From Prolixibacteraceae bacterium (GTDB taxonomy: Bacteria > Bacteroidota > Bacteroidia > Bacteroidales > Prolixibacteraceae): 64,000 nt of DNA. The notes beneath the pieces were generated by a model. The model had not been told where the DNA came from, ran no database searches, and saw only the letters and a list, made by a program, of their open reading frames with translations. The first letter of the stretch is position 1. Each line of letters opens with the position of its first letter. Made by a program: the position numbers and the translations under genes. The stretch lies in assembly GCA_019856515.1 (NCBI GenBank), contig CP082230.1, forward strand, positions 3,844,001-3,908,000. The letters are read 5' to 3'. This document shows positions 43,383-52,932 of this stretch, piece after piece.

Positions 43383-46016
43383 ATGATTAGATATATTACT
43401 ATCGTAATAACCGTTATTAGCCTTTTCTCTTTGAGCGTTTATGCCGAGAAATCGAAGGGACTGGAAGGGTTGGTGGTGGATGCCAAGAGTTTGAGGCCTA
43501 TTCCGAATGTTATATGTAAACTTTATGGGGCTTCGGATAAGATGTTAGGCTATTTTCTTACGGGTACCAAAGGAGAATATCACATTAAGGCATATCCTGA
43601 AGCGAAGCGTGTTACATATGCACATATGGGATATAAGACCTTTTCTATTTCGTATGAAGAGGCGCTTACAAACCATCGTGTTAAGCTATATACGGAGGTG
43701 CAGAATATTGCACAGGTGACAGTGGATGTGCCTCCTATTCGGGCTACGAAAGATACGATTCGATACAATGTGGGGTCGTTTGTAGAGAAGAAAGATCGTA
43801 CGATTGGAGATGTATTGAAGAAACTGCCGGGTATTGAGGTGAGCAAGAATGGTACGGTGAAGTATCAGGGTGAAGCCATCAGCCGTTTCTATATTGAAGG
43901 CAAAGATCTTTTGGGAGGGGCCTATAATCAGGCGACCAATAGTTTGCCTGTAGATGCAGTGGCTCAGGTGCAGATTATGGAGCATCATCAACATAAAAGG
44001 GCTTTAGAGGGGACGGTTCCTCCAAGACAAGCTGCACTGAATGTTACGATAAAGAAGGGGCATAAGATGCGTATGTTTGGCGAGTTGAAAGGAGGAGTTG
44101 GTATGCCTTGGACATCGTGGGATAATAGTGTTTTTCTGATGAGAGTGAATCCGAAACATCAAGCACTGATTACAGGAAAGATGAATAATACTGGTAAAGA
44201 TTTATCGGGTGAAACGAGCAATCGGTTGGATTACTCGAATCTATCTACCTTTGATATGCTACCTGAGGATCTATATGGTGAGCTAGGGGTAAGACAGATT
44301 CCTCTGCCCGCATCCCGTTATTTGGATAATAACTCCTATAGTGTGGGGGTAAATGAGCTATTTTCGTTTTCTAAGCAGACTACGTTGAGGGCCAATGCAT
44401 CTTATTATGGTGATCGAACAGATCAATCGATGAGCATGTATCAACGATATGGTGTGGATAACCCAGTGACTGTACAATCATTGCAACAAGGGCTTTATAA
44501 GACAGATAGGGTGGTTCCACAGTTGCAGTTTGAGCATAATGGAGATAATCTTTATATCGAAGATAAGATGAAAGCGTCTTTTTCTTGGCAGAGGCAAGAT
44601 TATCGTGTGGTACAAAATGGAAATCAACGGAGACAGGAGAACCGTCAGTCTCCTAACTATATGGATAATACCATGGATATGACCTTGCGTAAAGACAATT
44701 TGCTTTTGTCTATGCGTATGTTGTTGCGGTATTATGATGGAGAGAGTCAAATGGATGTATTGGGATCGTCTTCGTCAAAGCAGAAGATGAGTCCTTGGAT
44801 TCACCAAGTCGCTGATCGAAATTATTGGGTTGCGAAGGGGAATGTCGGGATAGGTTCTTTAAATGGAAAAAGAGAGTTTAAAGTGGGGATTGACTACCTG
44901 ATGAAACAAGATCATTTAACTCCTATTGGAGACTATGATCTTGTAGGTGATCCATTAGGTAAAACCGTGTCGGGTAATCAAACCAAGAGTGAATATAGTG
45001 TTGGAATGAACCCATCGTATAAATGGCGTTTTAAGGAGGGCTACGTTCATTTTGAAGTCCCTTTTGAGGTGGAGAAGTTGGGATGGGAAACGAGGAAAGA
45101 GACGAAGGATCATTATTACCTTTCGTATCATCCTAAGGTTTACTTTAACTATGAGTATTTGGACTTATGGGAGTTTCGTTTAGATACTTCTTACGATAGT
45201 GATGCTTCCCATGATTTTGTGGTGACACAAACTCCTTTCTTTAAGGATTATCGTACGTTGTATAGAAATCAATTGGATATGGACCAGTGGTTTGATCGTG
45301 TATCACGTTTTAAAGCCGGAGGGTCAATTCGGTATAAAGATTTGGCTACGATGTTTTTTGCGAGCTTGAGTGGGACCTATTATAAGAATTGGTCTCATCA
45401 ATATCATGATTATCGTTATTCGTCGCAGCTGACAGAGATATTGCCTACCTGGGGGAGCAATAAGAGCGAGTTTATTTATGTCAGTGGGTTAATCGATAAG
45501 ACGCTGTATGGTGCAGGATTAACACTGAAGTTGAAGGGAGATTATAACAACTATTTATCCTTATTTTCACAGAATGGTACATTGTTTTATAATCGTTCTC
45601 AGATTGTTACAGGGACTTTTACTACAATCTTTAAGAAGATTAAGTGGTTTTCGGCCAATTATAAGTTGGTGGGTAACTATATGTGGCAAAAGTATGATGG
45701 TGTAGTCACCGATCCTTTACGAAGTTATACGCATAGAATGGATCTTTATTTATATCCGACAAAGAGCGTCACTTTCTCTGTGGCAGGAGACTATACAGAC
45801 AGAGAGGTGGCAAAGGATCGTTTTGAGGACTTCTTCTTTATGGATGCTGAGGTGAAATGGAGTCCTAGTAAGCGATATGATTTGTCCTTTGTGATGTCGA
45901 ACCTATTTGATCAAGATCAGTATGAGGTTGGCACGGAGTCGGGGATGAACTATAGTTATACTCGATTGCCTTTAAGAGAACGCGTGTTGATGCTTAAGAT
46001 GGCTTTTCGATTATAA
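43383..46016 (+). CDS. TonB-receptor-like outer-membrane protein with carboxypeptidase-regulatory-like domain
   Basis: An 877-residue outer-membrane protein. The signal peptide is at residues 1-21. A carboxypeptidase D regulatory-like beta-sandwich follows at about 25-105 (LEGLVVDAKSLRPIPNV), then a plug-like domain at about 120-230 with DRTIGDVLKKLPGIEV and FYIEGKDLLGGAYN. The remaining 640 residues are barrel strands ending in the amphipathic LKMAFRL. TonB-dependent barrels import ligands using proton-motive force, but members paired with GLPGLI proteins have no known substrate. Its position behind the secreted peptide and GLPGLI-2 suggests it handles or recognises that peptide; this is inference. 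Confidence 0.87.
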   Translation: MIRYITIVITVISLFSLSVYAEKSKGLEGLVVDAKSLRPIPNVICKLYGASDKMLGYFLTGTKGEYHIKAYPEAKRVTYAHMGYKTFSISYEEALTNHRVKLYTEVQNIAQVTVDVPPIRATKDTIRYNVGSFVEKKDRTIGDVLKKLPGIEVSKNGTVKYQGEAISRFYIEGKDLLGGAYNQATNSLPVDAVAQVQIMEHHQHKRALEGTVPPRQAALNVTIKKGHKMRMFGELKGGVGMPWTSWDNSVFLMRVNPKHQALITGKMNNTGKDLSGETSNRLDYSNLSTFDMLPEDLYGELGVRQIPLPASRYLDNNSYSVGVNELFSFSKQTTLRANASYYGDRTDQSMSMYQRYGVDNPVTVQSLQQGLYKTDRVVPQLQFEHNGDNLYIEDKMKASFSWQRQDYRVVQNGNQRRQENRQSPNYMDNTMDMTLRKDNLLLSMRMLLRYYDGESQMDVLGSSSSKQKMSPWIHQVADRNYWVAKGNVGIGSLNGKREFKVGIDYLMKQDHLTPIGDYDLVGDPLGKTVSGNQTKSEYSVGMNPSYKWRFKEGYVHFEVPFEVEKLGWETRKETKDHYYLSYHPKVYFNYEYLDLWEFRLDTSYDSDASHDFVVTQTPFFKDYRTLYRNQLDMDQWFDRVSRFKAGGSIRYKDLATMFFASLSGTYYKNWSHQYHDYRYSSQLTEILPTWGSNKSEFIYVSGLIDKTLYGAGLTLKLKGDYNNYLSLFSQNGTLFYNRSQIVTGTFTTIFKKIKWFSANYKLVGNYMWQKYDGVVTDPLRSYTHRMDLYLYPTKSVTFSVAGDYTDREVAKDRFEDFFFMDAEVKWSPSKRYDLSFVMSNLFDQDQYEVGTESGMNYSYTRLPLRERVLMLKMAFRL

Positions 46017-46024
46017 TACGGATT

Positions 46025-46067
46025 ACATCTTTAAATGAGGGTAAACTTATCCCTCATTTAAAGATGT
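46025..46067. terminator. Hairpin between convergent barrel and aminotransferase genes
   Basis: A perfect 17-bp stem (46025-46041 with 46051-46067) with a 9-nt loop. It has no long T-run but lies between two convergent stops. Confidence 0.75.
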
Positions 46068-46076
46068 CAATAGAGG

Positions 46077-47279
46077 CTACTTGTTGGTACGTCCTGGATA
46101 GACTTTTAGTGCTTCTTCGAGGCAGTCTAATGCTTTTTCTAGGTCTTCGGTCTTTAGTACGTAGGCTATACGTACTTGGTCGATGCCTGCCCCTTCAGTC
46201 TTATAGAAACCAGTTGCAGGAGCTAGCATGATAGTTTGCTTTCGGTAGGAGAAAGACTCTAGTAGCCATTGACAGAACTTATCGCAATGGTCTATAGGTA
46301 GTTTGACTATTGAGTAGAATGCACCTTGTGGCATGGGTGAGTAGACTCCTTCCATTTTATTAAGACGATCGATACAGTAGTCTCGTCTCTTGAGATACTC
46401 TTTGTATACTTCCTGTATATATTCAGGGGGCGAATCGAAAGCGGCTTCTGCAACTTCTTGTCCAAGCATGGGTGGACATAGGCGTGCCATGGCAAACTTA
46501 AGAATCGTTGATATTACTCTCTTATTGTGTGATACTAAAGATCCAATACGCACTCCGCAAGCACTGAAGTGTTTTGAGACGGAGTCTATCATGATAACAT
46601 TCTCCTTAATGTCTTTTAATGATAGTACTGAACAGTGTTTGCGACCATCGTATACAAACTCGTTGTACACTTCATCCGATAGCAGGTAGAGGTCATACTC
46701 TTTTACGATCTGAGCTAAAGCCTGTAACTCCTCTTTGTTGTAGAGGTAGCCTGTAGGATTACTTGGGTTACAGATGAAAATGCCTTTGGTCTTCTCTGTA
46801 ATAATCTCTTTAAACTTATCAATAGATGGAAGTTTAAACCCATCTTCAATGGTAGAGGTGATGGTTTTAATCACGATGTCCGACTCTTGGGCAAACGATA
46901 AGTAGTTTGCATAGAATGGTTCAGGGATGATGATTTCATCTCCAGGATTAAAGCATGCTTTGAAAGCAAAGCTTATTGCTTCGGAACCTCCTGTGGTGAC
47001 AAGAATATTATTAGAATCTACGTCTAGATTATGTGATTGGTAGTATTTGGCCAGTTTGGTTCGATAAGAAAGGTTACCGGCGGAGTTGCCGTAGGGAATC
47101 AGTTCAAAATCAAAATTTTTGATTCTTTCTATGGCGTGGGCTGGCGTCTTAATATCTGGTTGTCCAATATTAAGATGGAATACATGTACTCCTTTGTCTT
47201 TTGCCGCGTCAGCAAAAGGTACCAACTTACGAATGGAAGATTCTGGTAGTTGCTTTCCTCGAATTGATATTTCTGGCAT
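46077..47279 (-). CDS. Class I/II pyridoxal-phosphate aminotransferase
   Basis: A 400-residue fold-I PLP aminotransferase of the aspartate/aromatic type. It shows LNIGQPDIKTP, PEPFYANY, NPSNPTGYLY, LLSDEVYNEFVY and the PLP lysine in SVSKHFSACGVRIGS. It transfers an amino group from an amino acid to 2-oxoglutarate or a related keto acid; the preferred substrate (aspartate, aromatic or branched amino acids) cannot be read directly. The gene has a very good promoter and is divergent from alanine dehydrogenase. Confidence 0.9.
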   Translation of the reverse strand: MPEISIRGKQLPESSIRKLVPFADAAKDKGVHVFHLNIGQPDIKTPAHAIERIKNFDFELIPYGNSAGNLSYRTKLAKYYQSHNLDVDSNNILVTTGGSEAISFAFKACFNPGDEIIIPEPFYANYLSFAQESDIVIKTITSTIEDGFKLPSIDKFKEIITEKTKGIFICNPSNPTGYLYNKEELQALAQIVKEYDLYLLSDEVYNEFVYDGRKHCSVLSLKDIKENVIMIDSVSKHFSACGVRIGSLVSHNKRVISTILKFAMARLCPPMLGQEVAEAAFDSPPEYIQEVYKEYLKRRDYCIDRLNKMEGVYSPMPQGAFYSIVKLPIDHCDKFCQWLLESFSYRKQTIMLAPATGFYKTEGAGIDQVRIAYVLKTEDLEKALDCLEEALKVYPGRTNK

Positions 47280-47361
47280 AATGAAAAAATAAATATGAAT
47301 TTATATCGATTTTGACCGAAGTAAGTCGGGTCAAAAAGTGTTATACGACATCAATAGATAA

Positions 47362-47392
47362 CAAAGGTAAGTTATAATTTTACTTGATCAAA
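47362..47392 (-). promoter_or_regulatory. Aminotransferase promoter (-33 TTTG, -7 TACCTTTG)
   Basis: On the minus strand TTTG (47389-47392) and TACCTTTG (47362-47369) are separated by 19 bases, an exact consensus match. Confidence 0.7.
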
Positions 47393-47554
47393 TTGAAGTT
47401 AGTTTGGGATTCTGATTTATGGCATTGGGAATCAGATTAATTGTAATTTTTTGAGGTTAAAAAGTAATAAAGCATGATTTTAAAGTTTGGGTATCGTAGA
47501 TATGGGTTTTATCATTTGCTAATAAAAATCATGTTTTGTGAATTGGGTGTAACT

Positions 47555-47562
47555 TACTTTTG
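47555..47562 (+). promoter_or_regulatory. ald promoter -7 box
   Basis: TACTTTTG matches TAnnTTTG, 24 bases before the ald start. A TTG lies 16 bases upstream, slightly close for a -33 element. Confidence 0.5.
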
Positions 47563-47586
47563 AGTGTCGCTTAAAAATATAACGCT

Positions 47587-48720
47587 ATGATTATAGGAGT
47601 TCCAAAGGAGATAAAGAATAACGAAAACAGAGTTTCGTTGACCCCAGCAGGGGCTGCAGAGATGATCAAATATGGTCACACAGTTTATGTACAACATACT
47701 GCAGGTATGGGTAGCGGTTTTGAAGATGAGGAGTATGAGAAAGCTGGAGCAACCATTCTTCCTACTATCGAAGAGGTTTATGGCATTGCCGAGATGATTA
47801 TCAAGGTAAAAGAGCCTATTGAACCAGAGTATGCTTTGATTAAAGAGGGCCAGTTAGTATATACTTATTTCCACTTTGCGTCGTGTGAGCCATTAACACA
47901 TGCTATGATTCAGCAGAAAGGTGTTTGTTTGGCTTATGAGACTGTAGAGTTAGAGGATCGTTCGTTGCCTTTATTGGTTCCTATGTCGGAAGTAGCAGGA
48001 AGAATGTCTATCCAAGAAGGAGCGAAGTATTTAGAGAAGCTTTTTGGTGGACGTGGTGTTTTAATGGGGGGTGTTGCAGGAGTGCCACCTGCAAAGGTCT
48101 TAGTTATTGGTGGAGGTATTGTAGGTACGGAAGCTGCTAAGATGGCTGCTGGTTTAGGTGCGGATGTTACGATTATGGATGTCAACTTGAAGCGTTTACG
48201 CTATTTGGATGATGTGATGCCAGCTAACGTTAAGACGATGATGTCCAACGAATATAATATTCGTGAGATGGCAAAAACACATGATGTGATAGTGGGTGCT
48301 GTTCTTATTCCTGGTGCCGTTGCTCCGAATTTGATCACAAGAGATATGTTACCTACGATGCAGGCTGGTACTGTATTGGTAGATGTAGCGATTGATCAAG
48401 GAGGTTGTATTGAAACAACTCGTCCAACAACACATGATAATCCAGTATTTGAGATTGATGGTGTAATTCATTACTCGGTAGCTAATATGCCAGGTGCTGT
48501 TCCAAGAACATCGACTTTGGCACTGACAAATGCGACATTACCTTATGCGATTAAGTTAGCAAATAAGGGATGGAAGCAGGCATGTAAGGAGGATAAAGCC
48601 TTGAAGCTCGGATTGAATGTTGTGGATGGTAAAGTGGTTTATCAGGGTGTTGCAGATGCCTTCGACTTACCAATGTATGATGTGGAAGAATTTTTGAATG
48701 AAGAGATGGTTCTAAATTAG
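47587..48720 (+). CDS. ald: Alanine dehydrogenase
   Basis: A 377-residue NAD-dependent alanine dehydrogenase that interconverts L-alanine and pyruvate plus ammonia. It shows the family opening MIIGVPKEIKNNENRVSLTPAG with the substrate-binding Arg15. YTYFHFAS carries the catalytic histidine, and the Rossmann loop is in VLVIGGGIVGTEAAKMA. The C-terminal NMPGAVPRTST segment is also typical. The length is normal. It ends at its own terminator, so it is monocistronic. Confidence 0.95.
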   Translation: MIIGVPKEIKNNENRVSLTPAGAAEMIKYGHTVYVQHTAGMGSGFEDEEYEKAGATILPTIEEVYGIAEMIIKVKEPIEPEYALIKEGQLVYTYFHFASCEPLTHAMIQQKGVCLAYETVELEDRSLPLLVPMSEVAGRMSIQEGAKYLEKLFGGRGVLMGGVAGVPPAKVLVIGGGIVGTEAAKMAAGLGADVTIMDVNLKRLRYLDDVMPANVKTMMSNEYNIREMAKTHDVIVGAVLIPGAVAPNLITRDMLPTMQAGTVLVDVAIDQGGCIETTRPTTHDNPVFEIDGVIHYSVANMPGAVPRTSTLALTNATLPYAIKLANKGWKQACKEDKALKLGLNVVDGKVVYQGVADAFDLPMYDVEEFLNEEMVLN

Positions 48721-48737
48721 CATATAACCATAGTAGC

Positions 48738-48771
48738 AAAAAAGCACATCTGTAATGGATGTGCTTTTTTT
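48738..48771. terminator. Bidirectional terminator between ald and the acyltransferase
   Basis: A 13-bp stem (48738-48750 with complementary sequence from 48758) has an A-run before and a T-run after, suitable for both convergent genes. Confidence 0.88.
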
Positions 48772-48781
48772 AATGTCTATT

Positions 48782-49933
48782 CTACAAGCAGTTGAATTCA
48801 ATCTTGCTTTGTACAGGATTGGCATACATTTCAAGCCACAACTGTAGTGCTTCATCTTGTTTGAAATCGATGATAGATAAACTCTCCTCGGTTAGTTTAT
48901 CGAATTTTTCGATATCTTCAGATGTGTATTCATTACTAAAACGATCTGTATTATTAACACGATCGAATGCGATGAAGTTAAATGGCCACAGTTTGTAGTT
49001 GGATATAATTGCTTGGTCAAGAATATCGGCAACAACTTTTAGTTGTTTATTCTTATTTTTCACCTCTTCTGTTGCTAGAAGTGTTGGATTGATAGGCTCA
49101 CTAAATTGAAAGACAACTCTTCCTTTGGGTGCTATGATACCAGTCCCCATACTTTGCAAATCTTCACCAGGCTGTTTTTTGTAGTCTGGTTCATACTTTT
49201 TGCGAAGAAGTTCTAGTACTTTAAGGCCTCCACATGGTTCAATCTCATAGGATAGAGACATCGGAACGATATCAAGATCGATAAATCCTTGTCGGGTTGA
49301 ACTGTGGTTATTGCTTATATTAAGCATTTTAAGTAATGCGACTTGTGTTCTATCGATCCCGTTTTTAGTCCGCCCCTCTTTTTGAGCGATCCAAACAGAT
49401 TGATCTCTTTCTGTGATATTGGAACGGATGTATCCAGATAAGTTTTCAGAGGCTGCAAGCATCTGTTTTACCGGAATATCTCTTTTTACTACAAAGCTAC
49501 GATTCATTTTCACGAGATGTGTAATCCAATCGTAAATAAGAAGATTACTTCCTATTGCAATCTCAGTCGCTCTAATGTCTTGTTTAATAGCTCCTACATT
49601 AAGGAAGGCAGGGTCAAGTACAATATCACGATGATTCGAAATAAACACATGACATTTTTTGTAGTCAAAGTTCTCTTTTCCTAAAAACTGAACTCCGTCA
49701 GTAGACATGTCTGCAACGCGATCAACAAGGGGGCGGATAATTTTATATTGAAAGTCAATTACCGTTTCTATTGAGGCGAAAATGTCTAGGAACATTTCTC
49801 GTTCTTGTTTGTTCGGGAATAGTTTTTCGAATACATGATGGAAAGAGTCGTCTTTTAATAGTGTAGCAACAACTTCTTTAATCTCATGGTCTCTATAGGG
49901 TCTTATCTCTTCGTATTTTTTATTTAAATCCAT
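48782..49933 (-). CDS. PlsC-like glycerolipid acyltransferase
   Basis: A 383-residue protein with an acyltransferase core. The HX4D catalytic motif is in FISNHRDIVLDPAF (near residue 106), and the second block with FVVKRD follows about 50 residues later. The family esterifies the sn-2 hydroxyl of lysophosphatidate or related lysolipids at the inner membrane. The protein is longer than classical PlsC (about 240 residues), with extra N- and C-terminal regions, and no clear membrane span is seen. It may act on another lipid such as an aminolipid; the substrate is not certain. It stands alone. Confidence 0.85.
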   Translation of the reverse strand: MDLNKKYEEIRPYRDHEIKEVVATLLKDDSFHHVFEKLFPNKQEREMFLDIFASIETVIDFQYKIIRPLVDRVADMSTDGVQFLGKENFDYKKCHVFISNHRDIVLDPAFLNVGAIKQDIRATEIAIGSNLLIYDWITHLVKMNRSFVVKRDIPVKQMLAASENLSGYIRSNITERDQSVWIAQKEGRTKNGIDRTQVALLKMLNISNNHSSTRQGFIDLDIVPMSLSYEIEPCGGLKVLELLRKKYEPDYKKQPGEDLQSMGTGIIAPKGRVVFQFSEPINPTLLATEEVKNKNKQLKVVADILDQAIISNYKLWPFNFIAFDRVNNTDRFSNEYTSEDIEKFDKLTEESLSIIDFKQDEALQLWLEMYANPVQSKIEFNCL

Positions 49934-49977
49934 AAAATAAATTGATATACAGGGGAAACATCCCGCAAAAATTTTGA

Positions 49978-49985
49978 CAAAAATA
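49978..49985 (-). promoter_or_regulatory. Candidate -7 box for the acyltransferase gene
   Basis: The minus strand reads TATTTTTG, 44 bases before the start codon. No -33 element is obvious. Confidence 0.35.
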
Positions 49986-50093
49986 GTAATAAATAGGTGT
50001 AACCCATAGTGGTTACTCCCTCTATTTACTCTTTATATTGTAATTTTATTGTTAGATAAAATCATTGTATCATATTCACTCTTGTTGATGTGC

Positions 50094-52079
50094 TTATAGC
50101 TTTAGCATAAGCATTAGGCTATAACTATTAATCTTCTCTTTTTCCTCTATGGTTTTATTTTGGTTTAGCTTCTTTGTTTTAGTAAACTCAGTCCACGCAA
50201 TTTTTGTTGATATTTGACACCAAGGCGTTAATTCGAGTCTCTCAAGAATAAAGAAGTGTTGCCCTTTACCATAATATGATGGGCAGCTAAAGTTGTATCG
50301 AAGATCTTGTTCATATGTAAATAATCGTGATTGAAAAGAGTCGGTGTCAAAGAGTGCCGCTTGAATATATGTTGTGCTTTTGGGAAACAGTAGGATCTTT
50401 GCATATATCCTGCCTAATAGGCCCTGCTCAGATAGTTCGTCTTTTTGAAGAGTGGTCCATTGGAACTCTGTATTGATTGTACATTTGGAGGATATTTCTT
50501 TAGAGCCTTTAATACGGATGTTTTGGTAGGTGTAGCTATAAGGATATGCCCTATGGTTTCTCTTGTATGATCGATGATATGATTTCCATTGATGTTTAAG
50601 TTGCAGAGAGGTGGAACTTGACTTTAGATAGTTGATGGTCGTGGTAATCTTCATGGAGTTTTTATTTTCTTGATCTTGAAGGTCTATGGGGCGTATTTCA
50701 TTAAAGTAGGAGAGGGTGTTTTGGATTTTAAACTTCCGAGACATCTCAAAGTTATTAATGATAAACGGTCCTTTTTCGTTTTTACAACTACTATGAACGG
50801 CATAAGCATTTCCATAGGGTGCGTAGAAGGTGATGGGATAAGAGCGATAACCGATGGTTGTGTGTAAGTGTGGGAGGATGGCACCATAGATACCATGTAT
50901 CTGACCTATTTGTTGGTATGGGTCCCAAGCAACTTCACCAAATAGATGGAACTTCTTTAGATAGATATGGTATGCTGCACCATAGATGTTGAAATTATCA
51001 ATAGAGGGTAGATATTCTGAAGTGATTGCATTTAATTTTTTTAGAGGGACACTATATGATCCATTATGGTAGTATCCAATGATTTTGACGTTTTTATTGC
51101 TATACTCAAGTGCAGCCCCCTTTGCTTTTTCTTCTAATGCATTATGTTTGGCTATTTGGGATTGGGATATATGAATCCCATCACTAGATGTGGATGAGAA
51201 GAACGGTTCTGTGTCTTTATCTCTTATATATGCATCTCGCGATTTTTGGGAGTAGTATCCTATCAGTTTAAATGCTCCTACTTTCTGTGTTATGGCGATA
51301 CCACGAAAGAAGTTGTTCTCTTCAGCAAGTGCATGGCTCTGAATTTTATTCACATTGTTAATAATACCATCGGGGGTGTTACTAGAGAAAAAAGAGGAGG
51401 TGGAGAAGGAGACACCCTGTCCATAGTTTGGCTTGAAATCACCAATGATCCATTGTGTTTTCTGTCCCTTATACTGTAATGTTGCACTCAGGTGGTCATG
51501 GAATATTTTAGTCTCCCCATAGTCAGACTCTCCTATAGCCTTTAGACTCCATTTTCCTTTTTCAATATATAGCCTCTCTTGTTTCTTGTATTTGTCGAAC
51601 CCCTCAAAGCTGACTTTATTCGATCTTTTTTTATTTGAGAGAGTAACTGCACTATAACCTTTGAGTTTGCGTGGGCTTTTTTTTGCATTAGGTAAGTGGA
51701 AAGAGATAAGAAAAGATAGAAGATCTGATGTAAGGGGGTCAAGGTGTAGAAGAACCTCTAGTTCATTTATTGTGTAGATGTATCCGTGCTTTTGTCGGTA
51801 ATCTAATAATGTTTGTATGTCCATGGCGTTAAACAGAGGGATCTGTAGTAAAGTCTCTCTATTTGCTTGGTTTATTGATATCGGATTAAAGTACCATTTT
51901 TGAAGTGAGGTTAAAGAGAGAGGGTTGGTCTCAGAGTTAAAGGGTTCTTCTAAATGGAATGAAGCATAGAGGTTATACGTATCTTGAAAAGAGGATTCGT
52001 TGATAGAGGGTTGTGACGACAGGGTTGCTGTATGTAATAATAGCGTGAATTGTAGAATGTAAAAATAATAAACCTTCAT
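50094..52079 (-). CDS. Exported helix-hairpin-helix and beta-barrel protein
   Basis: A 661-residue exported protein with a signal peptide (residues 1-22). A helix-hairpin-helix pair follows at about 66-125 (ISINQANRETLLQIPLFNAMDIQTLLDYR), resembling ComEA-type HhH motifs. The remaining 500 residues are predicted beta-strand rich with frequent aromatic ends (GQGVSFSTSSFFSSN, NTLSYFNEI) and finish in YSLMLMLKL, as outer-membrane barrels do. HhH domains usually bind DNA, so a role in DNA handling at the outer membrane is possible, but this is unproven. It stands alone upstream of purE on the same strand. Confidence 0.78.
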   Translation of the reverse strand: MKVYYFYILQFTLLLHTATLSSQPSINESSFQDTYNLYASFHLEEPFNSETNPLSLTSLQKWYFNPISINQANRETLLQIPLFNAMDIQTLLDYRQKHGYIYTINELEVLLHLDPLTSDLLSFLISFHLPNAKKSPRKLKGYSAVTLSNKKRSNKVSFEGFDKYKKQERLYIEKGKWSLKAIGESDYGETKIFHDHLSATLQYKGQKTQWIIGDFKPNYGQGVSFSTSSFFSSNTPDGIINNVNKIQSHALAEENNFFRGIAITQKVGAFKLIGYYSQKSRDAYIRDKDTEPFFSSTSSDGIHISQSQIAKHNALEEKAKGAALEYSNKNVKIIGYYHNGSYSVPLKKLNAITSEYLPSIDNFNIYGAAYHIYLKKFHLFGEVAWDPYQQIGQIHGIYGAILPHLHTTIGYRSYPITFYAPYGNAYAVHSSCKNEKGPFIINNFEMSRKFKIQNTLSYFNEIRPIDLQDQENKNSMKITTTINYLKSSSTSLQLKHQWKSYHRSYKRNHRAYPYSYTYQNIRIKGSKEISSKCTINTEFQWTTLQKDELSEQGLLGRIYAKILLFPKSTTYIQAALFDTDSFQSRLFTYEQDLRYNFSCPSYYGKGQHFFILERLELTPWCQISTKIAWTEFTKTKKLNQNKTIEEKEKINSYSLMLMLKL

Positions 52080-52161
52080 CTGAATTGAACTAACTGTTAT
52101 ATTATAACTGAAAGAACAATTGAAAAAGATGAAGGTTTGATTCGAGGTAGTATAAGTGTGA

Positions 52162-52668
52162 TTAATTTGTCTTATACTTAAAATCTACTGTTTGAAGCTC
52201 TTTGTTCGCTTTTACTATTTTGTCTTTTAATTGTTCTTTGTATGCGACCATCTGCTCTCCAACTTTGTCATCTCCTGTTGCAATAATTTGTGCTGCAAGG
52301 ATCCCTGCATTCATTGCACCATTGATGGCTACTGTGGCAACTGGAATGCCAGGAGGCATCTGGGCAATAGCTAGAAGTGCATCCATACCATCTAAACTAG
52401 CTTTTATTGGTACGCCAATAACAGGAAGAGTGGTCATTGCAGCAATAACACCAGGAAGGTGTGCCGCCATACCTGCTGCAGCAATAATAACTTCAATACC
52501 TCTACTTTTTGCTTCGGTCGCAAATTTCTCAACTTGTTCTGGGGTGCGATGTGCTGAAAGGGCATGGATTTCAAAAGGAATCTGAAAATCGTCTAATAAT
52601 TGTGCTGCTTTCTCCATCACTGGCAGGTCAGATGTGCTGCCCATTATAATACTTACTCTAGGTTTCAT
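52162..52668 (-). CDS. purE: N5-carboxyaminoimidazole ribonucleotide mutase
   Basis: A 168-residue class I PurE. The N-terminal GSTSDLPVMEKA nucleotide-binding loop is followed by SAHRTPEQV with the catalytic histidine. AAGMAAHLPGVIAAMTTLPVIGVP holds the second active-site loop. The enzyme moves the carboxyl group of N5-CAIR to give CAIR in de novo purine synthesis. The partner purK is not in the window. It lies 80 bases upstream of the HhH gene and may be cotranscribed with it. Confidence 0.95.
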   Translation of the reverse strand: MKPRVSIIMGSTSDLPVMEKAAQLLDDFQIPFEIHALSAHRTPEQVEKFATEAKSRGIEVIIAAAGMAAHLPGVIAAMTTLPVIGVPIKASLDGMDALLAIAQMPPGIPVATVAINGAMNAGILAAQIIATGDDKVGEQMVAYKEQLKDKIVKANKELQTVDFKYKTN

Positions 52669-52932
52669 ACTTTTGATTAGTAACTAAGTGAATGTTTTGG
52701 GTTTACAAAAAGAAAAGATACAAATGTTGGATCGGAAAAAAAATGATTTATTGACAAAAAAATATGCCATCTTTTTTTTTTGAACCGGATATGTTTCGTT
52801 AATTTGCGCCCTTTCTCCTACAAATCTATTTAGATTATTAAAATGTGGCTATTAGATAGAGAAGATTCGGGGAGTAAATGATGAAAATTTAAAGTACATC
52901 TATCAAACGTTAGTCGATAAACAATTTCAGAG

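Larger units (their letters stand above)
47280..47586. other. Divergent intergenic region between the aminotransferase and ald
   Basis: A 307-base region containing promoters for both directions (47362-47392 minus, 47555-47562 plus). No gene is seen. Confidence 0.55.
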
